From assembly GCA_016708905.1 (NCBI GenBank), contig JADJEV010000003.1, forward strand, positions 620,001-684,000: 64,000 nucleotides of DNA, read 5' to 3'. The notes under the pieces were generated by a model, which did no database searches, was not told the origin of the DNA, and saw nothing but the letters and a program-made list of their open reading frames with translations. Positions 10,379 to 18,822 of the stretch are shown one piece after another (position 1 is the first letter of the stretch; every line of letters begins with the position of its first letter). Source of the DNA: Candidatus Methylophosphatis roskildensis (lineage in GTDB: Bacteria > Pseudomonadota > Gammaproteobacteria > Burkholderiales > Rhodocyclaceae). A program made the position numbers and the translations under genes.

Positions 10379-10393
10379 CTCCTAAACAGGAGA
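10378..10393. promoter_or_regulatory. Perfect palindrome, candidate autoregulatory operator
   Basis: TCTCCTAAACAGGAGA has two perfect 6-base arms around AAAC. It overlaps the end of the -10 box and includes the ribosome binding site (AGGAGA). Binding by the antitoxin-toxin complex here would block both transcription and translation. The palindrome is seen; its role as operator is inferred. Confidence 0.55.
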
Positions 10394-10398
10394 CATCG

Positions 10399-10836
10399 AT
10401 GGCTGGCTTGGCCTATCCCGCGACACGCTATGCACCGGCACCGTTGGTCGATCTCACCTCCCGGGAGGAACGGGAGCGGTTGAGCCCATCGGCGCTCGGT
10501 GCGTTCTTCAAAATCATCGACCGTTGGGGCGTGCGTGACGAGGATGCCAGAGGACTGCTCGGCGGCGTCACGAATGGGCCGTACTACGCCATGAAGAAGA
10601 ACCCCGAAGGCCGCCTACTCGATTCCGACAGACTCTTGCGCATTTCGTATCTCATCGGCATCTTCAAGGCGCTGAACGTGTTGCACGGCAAGAAGCTGGC
10701 CGACGAATGGGTTCGTCTGCCAAATACCAACCGTGTCTTCGGCGGGCGCACACCGCTGGTCTACATGATGAGCGGCGGCACGCCGGCGATGCAGACCGTT
10801 CGGCGACTCCTCGACGCGCGGCGTAGTGGGATGTAG
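10399..10836 (+). CDS. MbcA/ParS/Xre-type antitoxin (DUF2384)
   Basis: A 145-residue protein starting at ATG 10399 behind AGGAGA. An N-terminal helical, Xre-like region (SALGAFFKIIDRWGVRDEDA) is followed by the C-terminal DUF2384 block with ISYLIGIFKALNVL and the end motif MSGGTPAMQTVRRLLDARR. Family members inhibit RES-domain toxins by covering their active site and repress their own promoter. The RES gene begins two bases after the stop, so the two form an operon. Confidence 0.88.
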   Translation: MAGLAYPATRYAPAPLVDLTSREERERLSPSALGAFFKIIDRWGVRDEDARGLLGGVTNGPYYAMKKNPEGRLLDSDRLLRISYLIGIFKALNVLHGKKLADEWVRLPNTNRVFGGRTPLVYMMSGGTPAMQTVRRLLDARRSGM

Positions 10837-10838
10837 AC

Positions 10839-11522
10839 GTGCCGCCCGGCAGGTCGCTTGTCCGCCGAAACAATACGCATCGACTGATTCCTTCGGCCTA
10901 TGGCGACGACGGCAACAGCGTGCTCGCCGGGATCGCCGATGACGACGCGCATCTTGGCGACATCGTCGATCTCGACAATGCGTCAAATGATCGATTGCTT
11001 GCGGAGAACGAGCTCTTGTCGGGTATCGGGGGGCACGAACTTCTTTACGGTGTGCCGTATTGCAGCATCGTGAACGCCTCGTTCACCCACCCGCATCCGC
11101 TTGGCAGTCGGTTCAACGGCCCGGAGCGCGGCGCATGGTATGCGGCATTCGAAGTCAGGACAGCGCAGGCGGAGGTCGCCTTCCACAAAGCGGTGCAACT
11201 GGCCGAAGTGGGGCGCTTCGAGGACGAGGTCACACTGGACGACTACCTCGCCGACTTCAGCGCCGAGTTCCACGATATCCGCGATGCGCCCGATTGCGCC
11301 GACTGTCTCGATCCAGGCAGCTACGTGCGATCACAAGCGCTCGCCGCGCGGTTGCTCGAAGCCGGCTCGCTGGGCATCGTGTACCCGAGCGTTCGACGAC
11401 CCGGCGGCACCTGCCTCGCGTGTTTCCGCCCTGTGCTTGTGATGAATGTGAGGAAGGGAAGCACTTTTCGGTTCCGCTGGAACGGTCATCCCGCGCCGGC
11501 AATCGAGGCATTGAGCCCATGA
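10839..11522 (+). CDS. RES-domain NAD+-degrading toxin
   Basis: A 227-residue protein starting at GTG 10839, two bases after the antitoxin stop. The RES signature is visible: RFNGPERGAWYAAFEVRTA holds the conserved Arg and Glu region, and GIVYPSVRRPGG holds the Ser. Known RES toxins (MbcT, Xre-RES systems) consume NAD+ by phosphorolysis or hydrolysis. Length is normal and no damage is visible. Transcription is probably from the promoter at 10350. Confidence 0.88.
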   Translation: MPPGRSLVRRNNTHRLIPSAYGDDGNSVLAGIADDDAHLGDIVDLDNASNDRLLAENELLSGIGGHELLYGVPYCSIVNASFTHPHPLGSRFNGPERGAWYAAFEVRTAQAEVAFHKAVQLAEVGRFEDEVTLDDYLADFSAEFHDIRDAPDCADCLDPGSYVRSQALAARLLEAGSLGIVYPSVRRPGGTCLACFRPVLVMNVRKGSTFRFRWNGHPAPAIEALSP

Positions 11523-11648
11523 CGGTGTAATCGTCTGTTTTCACGAGGACATGCCGGCACGCGATCACGCCCGCCAATCTGTTTAAGACTGCACGCTCCC
11601 GAGCGCTCGCGCTATGATTTGCAAATTCGCACCCCACAGGATGCGCTC

Positions 11649-13130
11649 GTGCCTGCTTCCCCCTTCACACCGCCGCAACGCTTTGACGATCCGCTCGCTG
11701 CGCTCACGCAGGTGCGCGCGATTTATCAACAGTCGGTCGAATATCTGCGCGGCGCACTTGATCGTTTCATTTCCGGCGAAGATCTGCCGCAGCGGGTGCG
11801 TGCCTGCTATCCGTTCGTCCGCATACGGATCGCAACCGTCGCCCGCGCAGACTCGCGTTTAAGCTACGGCTTTGTCGCGGGGCCGGGCATCTTCGAGACC
11901 ACGCTGACGCGCCCCGATTTGTTCGGGAACTACTACCTCGAGCAGTTCCGCCTGCTTATTCACAACCATCAGGTGTCGCTCGAAGTTGGCACAAGCAGGC
12001 AGCCAATTGCCGCGCACTTCTCGTTGTTGGAGGATGATTACCTCGAAGGCTCGCTCTCGGCCGAGCGGCGCCTGCGGATGCGCGATCTGTTCGACCTGCC
12101 CGACCTCGGGTCGATGGACGACGGCATTGCCAATGGAACGTTCGAGCCCCGCGGCAGCGCGCCGCTGGCGCTGTTTACCGCACCGCGGGTGGACTATTCG
12201 CTTCACCGGCTGCGCCACTACAGTGGCACTGCGCCGGAGCACTTCCAGGAGTTCGTGCTGTTTACCAACTACCAGTTCTATATCGACGAGTTCGTGCGGC
12301 TCGCGCGGGAACTGATGGCTGATCCAAACCCGGCGAGTCACGACTACATCGCGTTCGTGGAACCGGGCAACGTGGTTACTCGTCGTACGGGACTCGCCAC
12401 CGACCCCGGCGATACGTTGGACGCGGCGCCGCCGCGCCTGCCGCAGATGCCCGCCTATCACCTGGTGCGACATGACGGCGCTGGCATCACGATGGTGAAC
12501 ATCGGCATCGGCCCCGCGAACGCCAAGACCATCACCGACCACATTGCGGTGCTGCGTCCGCATGCGTGGATCATGCTCGGCCATTGCGCGGGTCTGCGTA
12601 CCACGCAGCAACTGGGCGACTACGTGCTCGCGCATGGCTACGTGCGCGAGGATCACGTGCTTGATGAGGATCTGCCGCCTTGGGTGCCGATTCCTGCGCT
12701 GGCTGAGGTGCAGCTCGCCCTCGAAGCCGCGGTGGCCGACATCACGCAGCTCACGGGCTACGAACTCAAACGCATCATGAGGACCGGCACGGTGGCCAGT
12801 ACCGACAATCGCAACTGGGAACTGCTGCCGCAGCAGACACCGTTGCGCCGCTTCAGTCAGAGCCGTGCGATTGCGCTCGACATGGAAAGCGCGACCATCG
12901 CTGCCAACGGCTTTCGCTTCCGTGTGCCCTACGGCACGCTGCTGTGCGTGAGCGACAAGCCCTTGCAAGGCGAGATCAAGCTGCCCGGCATGGCGAACCA
13001 GTTCTACCGCGAGCGCGTGGACCAGCACCTGCGCATCGGCATGCGCGCGATCGAGCTACTACGCCAGCAGCGGTCCGACCAGCTGCACAGCCGCAAGCTG
13101 CGGAGCTTTTCGGAAGTCGCCTTCCAGTGA
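11649..13130 (+). CDS. amn: AMP nucleosidase
   Basis: Converts AMP to adenine and ribose 5-phosphate, a cytoplasmic control on the adenylate pool. I chose GTG 11649 because AGGA stands seven bases upstream and the protein then begins like known Amn (PPQRFDDPLAALTQVRAIYQ); the open frame starts further up at TTG 11619. The N-terminal Amn-specific domain covers about residues 1-230. The C-terminal phosphorylase-like domain has GITMVNIGIGPANAKTITDH, IMLGHCAGLR, TGTVASTDNRNWE, ALDMESATIAANG and SDKPLQGEIKLPG, all expected for the PNP/UDP-type active site. 493 residues is the normal size. Confidence 0.93.
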   Translation: MPASPFTPPQRFDDPLAALTQVRAIYQQSVEYLRGALDRFISGEDLPQRVRACYPFVRIRIATVARADSRLSYGFVAGPGIFETTLTRPDLFGNYYLEQFRLLIHNHQVSLEVGTSRQPIAAHFSLLEDDYLEGSLSAERRLRMRDLFDLPDLGSMDDGIANGTFEPRGSAPLALFTAPRVDYSLHRLRHYSGTAPEHFQEFVLFTNYQFYIDEFVRLARELMADPNPASHDYIAFVEPGNVVTRRTGLATDPGDTLDAAPPRLPQMPAYHLVRHDGAGITMVNIGIGPANAKTITDHIAVLRPHAWIMLGHCAGLRTTQQLGDYVLAHGYVREDHVLDEDLPPWVPIPALAEVQLALEAAVADITQLTGYELKRIMRTGTVASTDNRNWELLPQQTPLRRFSQSRAIALDMESATIAANGFRFRVPYGTLLCVSDKPLQGEIKLPGMANQFYRERVDQHLRIGMRAIELLRQQRSDQLHSRKLRSFSEVAFQ

Positions 13131-13220
13131 GCGAAACATGGACATTCAACGAGGCTTCAGTCGCAAGTCGGCGACACGCTGCTCATTCGACTGATCTGCC
13201 TTCGCCTGCTCGAACCCTGA

Positions 13221-14841
13221 GAGAGCGTGCAAAACCGTGGGAGGCTTCGAGGCGGAGGGAGTGTTACGCAACCGGTTGATAATCAATGCCGATCGGCTAT
13301 TCTGGCGGGCCTATCAACGACTGGAGCACACCATGCGTTTGATCATCGAGGCCCGTATCGATGACGGAGAATGCGATGCGAAGCGTGAGGGCAGCACGAT
13401 TGTCGCGATCGTCGATCGGCGCGACAAGGATCTCTCCCAACTGGGGCTTACCCTCGCAGAAGGTCGATCCGTCCTGGCTGAAGTGCAGTCCGCGTTGGTG
13501 TCGCAACAAGTGGCGAGGTGGCTGTCTGCCAACACCCATTGCCGTCGCTGTGGTTCGCCCTTGAGCCACAAGGACAGCCGGTCCATCGTGCTGCGCACCG
13601 TGTTTGGCAAGATGGCGTTGGAGAGCCCGAGGCTTTGGTCCTGTACCTGTGCGACGAAATCCGGGGCCGCGCGGCACTCGACGAGCCCTTTGTGCAAGGC
13701 AATTGCCAAACGCGTAACGCCAGAGTTGGAGTACCTGCAAGTGAAATGGGCCGCCCATCTGCCATTCCGACAAGCCACAGCTTTGCTCAAAGAAGTCCTG
13801 CCCCTGGACAAGGCGACCTCCTTCAGCGGTACCCGCAACCGGGTTCGCGGCGTCGGCGCGCAAATCGACGCGGAAATCGAGCGCGACATCGCCCAGCAGC
13901 CGCAGGCCATCGCCGGCGAGGCGCTGCGGCAGGCCGACAACGTCAGCTGCGTCAGTGTCGATTCGGCGTGGCTGCGCTGTTGCGAGAAGAGCGAAACTCA
14001 AGCGCGTCATGTGAACATCGTTGCTGGGCGGGCAACGTTTGCCAAGCAGGCACCACGCGTCTATGCCTACTGTGCACAAGGAGGTGGGCTCGGCTGCCGC
14101 CAGGCTCGACCAGTTCCTTCGCTGCAACGGCGTCACTCCACAAGAGCGGGTGAGCGTAATCAGTGATGACGCGGGGGAGTTCAGCAAGGCGGTCGAAGGC
14201 AGTCAGCTCGCCCGGGGCAGGATCCTGGATTGGTTTCACATCGCGATGAAGTTCAAGGCCGCTGAGAACGCGCTCTTCGGCTGCAAGCAAATCGAGCCGC
14301 TCGAGCGCGAGGCGGTCAAGGCCGAGATTCGCAGCGCCAAGTGGCTAGTCTGGCACGGCAAGGGCGGCAAGGCGATCGCACGGATCAAGGCGCTCGATGC
14401 CATGTTGCTGCCAAGACAGCACTACGAATTCTCAACACTTTGGTGGAACCTTCACGGAATCACGTGCTACCTGCGCAACAACACGCCCGACCGTAGTGAA
14501 CTACGGCGCCCGGCATCGCAAGGGACTACCCATCAGCAGCAGCATCGCCGAGTCGGCGGTCAATCAAGTGGTCAGCCTGCGCATGGCCAAGAAGCGCCAG
14601 ATGCGCTGGACCGATGCAGAGGCGCACCGTCTCGTGCAGGTCAGGGTGGCCGTACTCAACGGTGAATTGTCGCCAAGTCGTTTCGCAAGGTTGGGAAGAA
14701 CATCGAACGCGCGTTCGTCACGCAAGATGCCGCGCTGCGCCACTCAAGCACTCGCGGCTTGACGGAGAAATGTACGCATTATGCATGTATGTTAACGCGC
14801 TGGCATCTCGAAATGACCCTCCCACGGTTTTGCACGCTCTC
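13221..14841 (+). mobile_element. ISKra4-family insertion sequence
   Basis: A 1621-bp element with perfect 24-base inverted ends starting GAGAGCGTGCAAAACC (13221-13244 and, reversed, 14818-14841). No target duplication was recognised. A solitary copy of the same end, with one mismatch, stands at 53727-53750. Confidence 0.85.
13333..14762 (+). pseudogene. ISKra4-family transposase, frameshifted
   Basis: Begins at ATG 13333 (MRLIIEARIDDGECD), the usual N-terminus of ISKra4 transposases. A zinc-finger-like CRRCGSP segment and the DDE domain follow, including VSVDSAWLRCCEK and VISDDAGEFSKAV. A one-base insertion near 14062 (TACTGTGCAC) and a further shift near 14488 break the frame. The last part reads VVNYGARHRKGLPISSSIAE and MAKKRQMRWTDAEAHR. 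Both shifts would have to be corrected to give one protein. Confidence 0.8.
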
Positions 14842-15058
14842 CCGCGCTGCTCGCTCTAAAATCAACCCCGAGCGAGCAGCGCGGCGACCTCGCAAATCGA
14901 CCGTCATGTCAAGTACTTTCTGCATTTGTGGAAATATTTTTCTCGCAGCCTGGATGCCTTCGGCATCGACCGCCAGCTGCGAGTGTCTAAACTTCAGTTA
15001 CTATGTTGACTTCGCGCAATTCCGGTGACAGGCGCGCAGCACAATTTCAAAGAACCTT

Positions 15059-16798
15059 GTGCCTTCACCTGACTGCCATGGCAGAGAGAGAACCTATGGG
15101 CAAGCCTTGGCTCGTCAATATCCGGCCGGCGTCCCGGCCGAGATTGATACCGACCAATTCGCGTCGCTGAAGGACGTGCTCGCCGCCAGTTGCGCGCGCT
15201 TTGCCGACTTGCCAGCCTACAACTCGATGGGCGCGGCGTTGACTTTCCGGCAGCTCGACGACGCGAGCCGCGCCTTCGCGGCCTGGTTGCAGAAAGTCGC
15301 CCGGCTCCAGCGTGGCGATCGCGTCGCCCTGATGATGCCCAATCTGCTTCAGTACCCGGTGGCGCTGTTCGGCGTGTTGCGCGCTGGCATGGTCGTGGTC
15401 AACGTCAATCCGCTCTACACGCCACGCGAAGTGGAGCACCAGCTGAGCGATGCCGGCGTCACGTCAATCGTGGTGCTGGAAAACTTCGCGCACACGCTGG
15501 CGCAGGTGATCGGATCCACGCCGGTGCGCACAATCATCACGACGCAGGTTGGCGATTTGCTGCCACCGCTCAGGCGGCTGCTGACGAACGCCGTGGTTAA
15601 GCATGTGAAGAAGATGGTGCCGCCATGGCGACTGGCCGGTGCAGTGGACTTCAACCGCGTGCTGACCGTCGGCCGTGCGCTGGTGTTCGACGAGGTGACG
15701 CTCACCCGCGAGGATCTCGCGTTCCTACAGTACACCGGCGGCACCACCGGCGTAGCCAAAGGCGCGATACTCACGCACGGCAACATGGTGGCCAACGTGC
15801 TCCAGGTGGCCGCCTGGATGTCGCCCAACCTGAACGATGGCGAAGAGATACTGGTCATCCCGCTGCCGCTCTATCACGTGTTCGCGTTGACGGGTGCCCT
15901 TTCCTTCTTCAGCAAAGGCGCGCAGGCCGTGCTGATCGCCAACCCGCGGGATCTGCCCGTGTTCCTCAAAGTGCTCAGGCAGTCGCGCTTCACCGCGATC
16001 ATCGGCGTCAACACGCTGTTCCGCGCGCTGCTCGACGCCCCTGGCTTCGCCGATGTCGATCTGCGCCACCTGAAGCTCGCGGTGGCCGGGGGCATGGCCG
16101 TGCAGAAGGTGGTGGCGCATCGCTGGAAGCAGAGGGCCGGCGTGCCGCTGGTGGAGGGTTACGGTCTCACCGAGAGTGCGCCGGTGGCGATCGCCAATCC
16201 GGTCACCATTCAAGAGTGGAGCGGTGAGATCGGCGTGCCGCTCCCGAGTACGGATGCGGCTATCCTCGACGACGATGGCGGGCCGCTCCCGCTGGGCCAG
16301 GTGGGCGAGATCTGCCTACGCGGCCCGCAGGTGATGAAGGGCTACTGGAACCGGCCCGAGGAGACCGCCAATGTGTTTACCGCCGGCGGTTGGCTGCGCA
16401 CCGGCGACATGGGCGTGATAGACGAGCGGGGCAGCATTCGTATCACCGACCGCAAGAAGGACATGATCGTGGTCTCCGGGTTCAAGGTCTTCCCCAACGA
16501 AATCGAGGACGTTCTGACGATGCACCCTGGCGTGCTGGAGGCCGCGGCAATCGGCGTGCCTGATGAGCGTTCGGGCGAGGTGGTCAAGGTGGTGGTGCTG
16601 CCCAAGGATCTGGCATTGACGGAAGGCGAGTTGCTCGCGCACTGCAAACAGCATCTGACCGGCTACAAGATGCCGCGCATCGTCGAGTTCCGCAGCGAGC
16701 CGCTGCCGAAGACCAATATCGGCAAGATCCTTCGGCGAGAGCTGCGCGACGGCTGCACTGCGACACCTGCCGCATCGGCACCGGTAGCTCCGGGCTAG
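15059..16798 (+). CDS. fadD: Long-chain fatty acid-CoA ligase
   Basis: An adenylate-forming enzyme that activates fatty acids to acyl-CoA with ATP. Visible motifs in order: LQYTGGTTGVAKGAILTHGN (nucleotide loop), EGYGLTESAP, WLRTGDMGVID, ITDRKKDMIVVSGFKVFPNE and the C-terminal lysine motif PKTNIGKILRREL. Length (579 residues) matches FadD. The 5' end is suspicious. The only in-frame start is GTG 15059, while ATG 15096 in another frame reads MGKPWLV, the usual FadD opening, and would join QYPAGVPAEID after one added base near 15116. A one-base deletion or sequencing error there is likely; otherwise the gene is intact. Confidence 0.88.
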   Translation: MPSPDCHGRERTYGQALARQYPAGVPAEIDTDQFASLKDVLAASCARFADLPAYNSMGAALTFRQLDDASRAFAAWLQKVARLQRGDRVALMMPNLLQYPVALFGVLRAGMVVVNVNPLYTPREVEHQLSDAGVTSIVVLENFAHTLAQVIGSTPVRTIITTQVGDLLPPLRRLLTNAVVKHVKKMVPPWRLAGAVDFNRVLTVGRALVFDEVTLTREDLAFLQYTGGTTGVAKGAILTHGNMVANVLQVAAWMSPNLNDGEEILVIPLPLYHVFALTGALSFFSKGAQAVLIANPRDLPVFLKVLRQSRFTAIIGVNTLFRALLDAPGFADVDLRHLKLAVAGGMAVQKVVAHRWKQRAGVPLVEGYGLTESAPVAIANPVTIQEWSGEIGVPLPSTDAAILDDDGGPLPLGQVGEICLRGPQVMKGYWNRPEETANVFTAGGWLRTGDMGVIDERGSIRITDRKKDMIVVSGFKVFPNEIEDVLTMHPGVLEAAAIGVPDERSGEVVKVVVLPKDLALTEGELLAHCKQHLTGYKMPRIVEFRSEPLPKTNIGKILRRELRDGCTATPAASAPVAPG

Positions 16799-17087
16799 AG
16801 TGTCCGTGCCCGTGCCCGTGCCGGAGTTGGCGCCGCGCTATCGTGCGCGCAGACGTCAGCAACGCCAACGTCTGCGAGTTTGCGATCCCCTTGGCCGAAG
16901 GTTGGCGCAACAGTTCAATTTCGCGGTTGAGGCGGTGCCAGAGGGCACAACGCTGCTCGTCTTTCGCCCGCCATGGCCAACACCCGTATTCCTCTCGTTG
17001 CTGATCGACCAGGTTTGTCGCCGTCCCCGCTGGTGTGACTGATTCCATCACCTCGGGATAACGATCAACTTCAAGTCCATCGGGAAC
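16799..17087. other. Spacer after fadD, no gene recognised
   Basis: Short tandem GTGCCC(GT) units occur just after the fadD stop. The rest holds only weak reading frames with no recognisable motifs. Confidence 0.4.
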
Positions 17088-17492
17088 GTGCGGCGACTGG
17101 CGACGGCAAGCAGTTCGGGATCAACCCCCGCCGCAACCACACGAGTTCCTGGCCACGGCTCCATATTAGAGCAGGCAGGAAACCTGGTGGATGTTCCACT
17201 GGACGCCAGCCCTTGTTCGAGTGCGCTTTCTCGTCTGGGAAAGATCCGCAGCGCAGGCGCGACAGACTTGCGGCATGGCAACCTGATTGATGAAGACTGG
17301 GCCGGTCGGGATCGCTTCGCAAGCGTGTCAGATCCAAGGGAACCCCTGCAATTGCCGGCAAACGTACAGTTCTATGCCCATTGACGCCATGATCGCCAAA
17401 GCGGACAGCGAACTGCGCGGCAAATTAGTGGGCGACGGCCCGGTGCGTCTAGAAAGTGCGCTCAGGCAACACCGTGACGACAAGCGTGTCTT
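17088..17492 (+). pseudogene. Alpha/beta-hydrolase (esterase/lipase) C-terminal relic
   Basis: One frame reads LEQAGNLVDVPLDASPCSSA, LSRLGKIRSAGATDLRHGNL and DEDWAGRDRFA up to NVQFYA near 17380. After a frame change it continues IDAMIAKADSELRGKLVGDG and VRLESALRQH to about 17490. I recognise this as the C-terminal half of a family of PGAP1-like esterases found in proteobacteria. The N-terminal half with the nucleophile serine is missing, and the far C-terminus is replaced by the hairpins ahead of the group II intron. Confidence 0.45.
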
Positions 17493-17511
17493 AACTCATA
17501 GAGGTAAGCTT

Positions 17512-17546
17512 CCGGCTCTGCCGGAGGACGTACGCCCGTGAGGGCG
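17512..17546 (+). repeat. Two adjacent hairpins at the group II intron 5' boundary
   Basis: TCCGGC-TCT-GCCGGA (near 17512-17526) and ACGCCC-GTGA-GGGCGT (17532-17547) are perfect 6-bp stems. The second spans the proposed intron start at 17538. Some group II introns insert beside hairpins of this kind. Confidence 0.4.
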
Positions 17547-18285
17547 TGCCATTTGCAGGGTGAGAGTCCCTGTCGGAGTTGGCCACAGCTCCGTAGCGGA
17601 AGGTAACTGCGTCGTCGCGAGGCGGGGTGGAGAGTAACCGGAAGCGAACTGTCGGTCCGTAGGATGACGAACCTGATTCGGCGGCGTATGGCGGCGAGCC
17701 CGCGTCCTCGTGGCGAAGCCTGGAAGTAACGCATCACGCTGCGGTGGCGGACAAAGCGGTGGTGTGGCGTACCACGTGGTTGAGGACGGAACGATGGGAA
17801 GGTGGCACGAGGTAAGCGGGGAGACCTGCCGGCGAAGTGAACGTTGGCAGGAGTCAGAGTCCCAATAGTACCGAACACGGAGAAACGAGCTTGACCGTGG
17901 AAAAGTGCGTCAGAGCAAAAGGCGCATGAGGGAAGTGGGGCATGAAGGTTGATAGCGAAGGCCGGAAAGGGACAGAGATGGAAATCAAAGCATCGATAGT
18001 GTCGGAGGCGACTAGACGAGATGCCGGCGCGCTGGAAAGCTGCAAGCAGCGAAAATTCGCGCCAGCCCCAATCTGGACGGAAGCTATGTTGGCTGCTCTG
18101 AAATACGGAGTTAAAGGAGGCAAGTGCAACGCCTTCTTCGCTGATCTTGGACTGTTCACGATGTACGAGGCCCATCAATTGGCGCGCCAATCCCGATGCG
18201 GAAACAACTGACTGGAGAGCCCGTCGCGGGAGAACCGCACACCGGGTTCGGAGGGAGGGGACGGTGACCGCCGTTCTACCCCTAT
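17538..18285 (+). ncRNA. Group II intron, internally deleted
   Basis: The 5' part has the domain I style text GGTGAGAGTCCCTGTC and GGCCACAGCTCCGTAGC. At 18217-18249 a domain V hairpin is visible: GAGCCCG pairs with CGGGTTC, with an inner GCGG-GAGAA-CCGC stem. Domain VI-like AGGGAGGGGACGGTGACC and the end CTACCCCTAT follow. At 748 bases it is far shorter than an intact mobile intron (about 2-2.5 kb), because the reverse transcriptase gene is reduced to a small remnant at 17942. The catalytic RNA core at both ends is present, so splicing in trans or with a helper protein is conceivable. The exact 5' boundary is uncertain by a few bases. Confidence 0.72.
17942..18211 (+). pseudogene. Group II intron-encoded protein with internal deletion
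   Basis: An 89-residue frame. The N-terminal half ends IWTEAMLAALKYGVKGGK, which resembles the start of group II intron reverse transcriptases. It passes without a frame break into NAFFADLGLFTMYEAHQLAR, which resembles their extreme C-terminus. The reverse transcriptase, maturase and DNA-binding parts are missing. Parts of both ends are readable, so the deletion removed a multiple of three bases. Confidence 0.6.
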
Positions 18286-18822
18286 TCACCAAGGTTTGAC
18301 TTGTACGGCGGTCGCAAGGCTCTGTTGATATTTCGCATGAATTGAGGTCACGGTAATTGCGGAGCGCTCGTCAATTTTCGGCAAGGCGGTCGAATCGACA
18401 AAAGGTTTGCCGCGAAGCGGCTCTCGGTTTTGAAAGCGCCTTTGAGGCGCTAACAAAACTAAGCCGCCAGCTTTGCCGGTGGTATTTGACTTTTCCGCAG
18501 GCAGGCCAGCGAATCTTCTATGGCATGACGCACTTGCGGCGACTGGGCAGCAAGGCCGTTTGCGCACAATTGCAAGATTGGATTGCCCAGCCCGCTGAAG
18601 GCTGGCAGCCTCAAATAGGAAGTACAACACATGGCCAGAGGTAATGCGTTGCGATGGAAACGAACTACGAACACTTGGGTTGGAGAGAGCACACGGGGCA
18701 GGATGAAAGGCAGGGACGTGTTGTCGGACGTGGCACACTGGCACCGTGTCTCGCCTGGGAGTGCAGGGCCTCAGCGAAGCGTCCCAAGCGGAACGACATC
18801 GAGATCCCGATCGTAGGCAATC
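18286..18822. other. Intergenic stretch without recognisable gene
   Basis: Contains a GC-rich stem (CCGCCAGC with GCCGGTGG near 18471) that could act as a terminator. The open frames on both strands show no family motifs. Confidence 0.35.

Noticed and set aside
16800..17042. 80-residue plus-strand frame starting MSVPVPVPELAP
   Set aside because: The start is a GTGCCC repeat and no ribosome site or motif is present.
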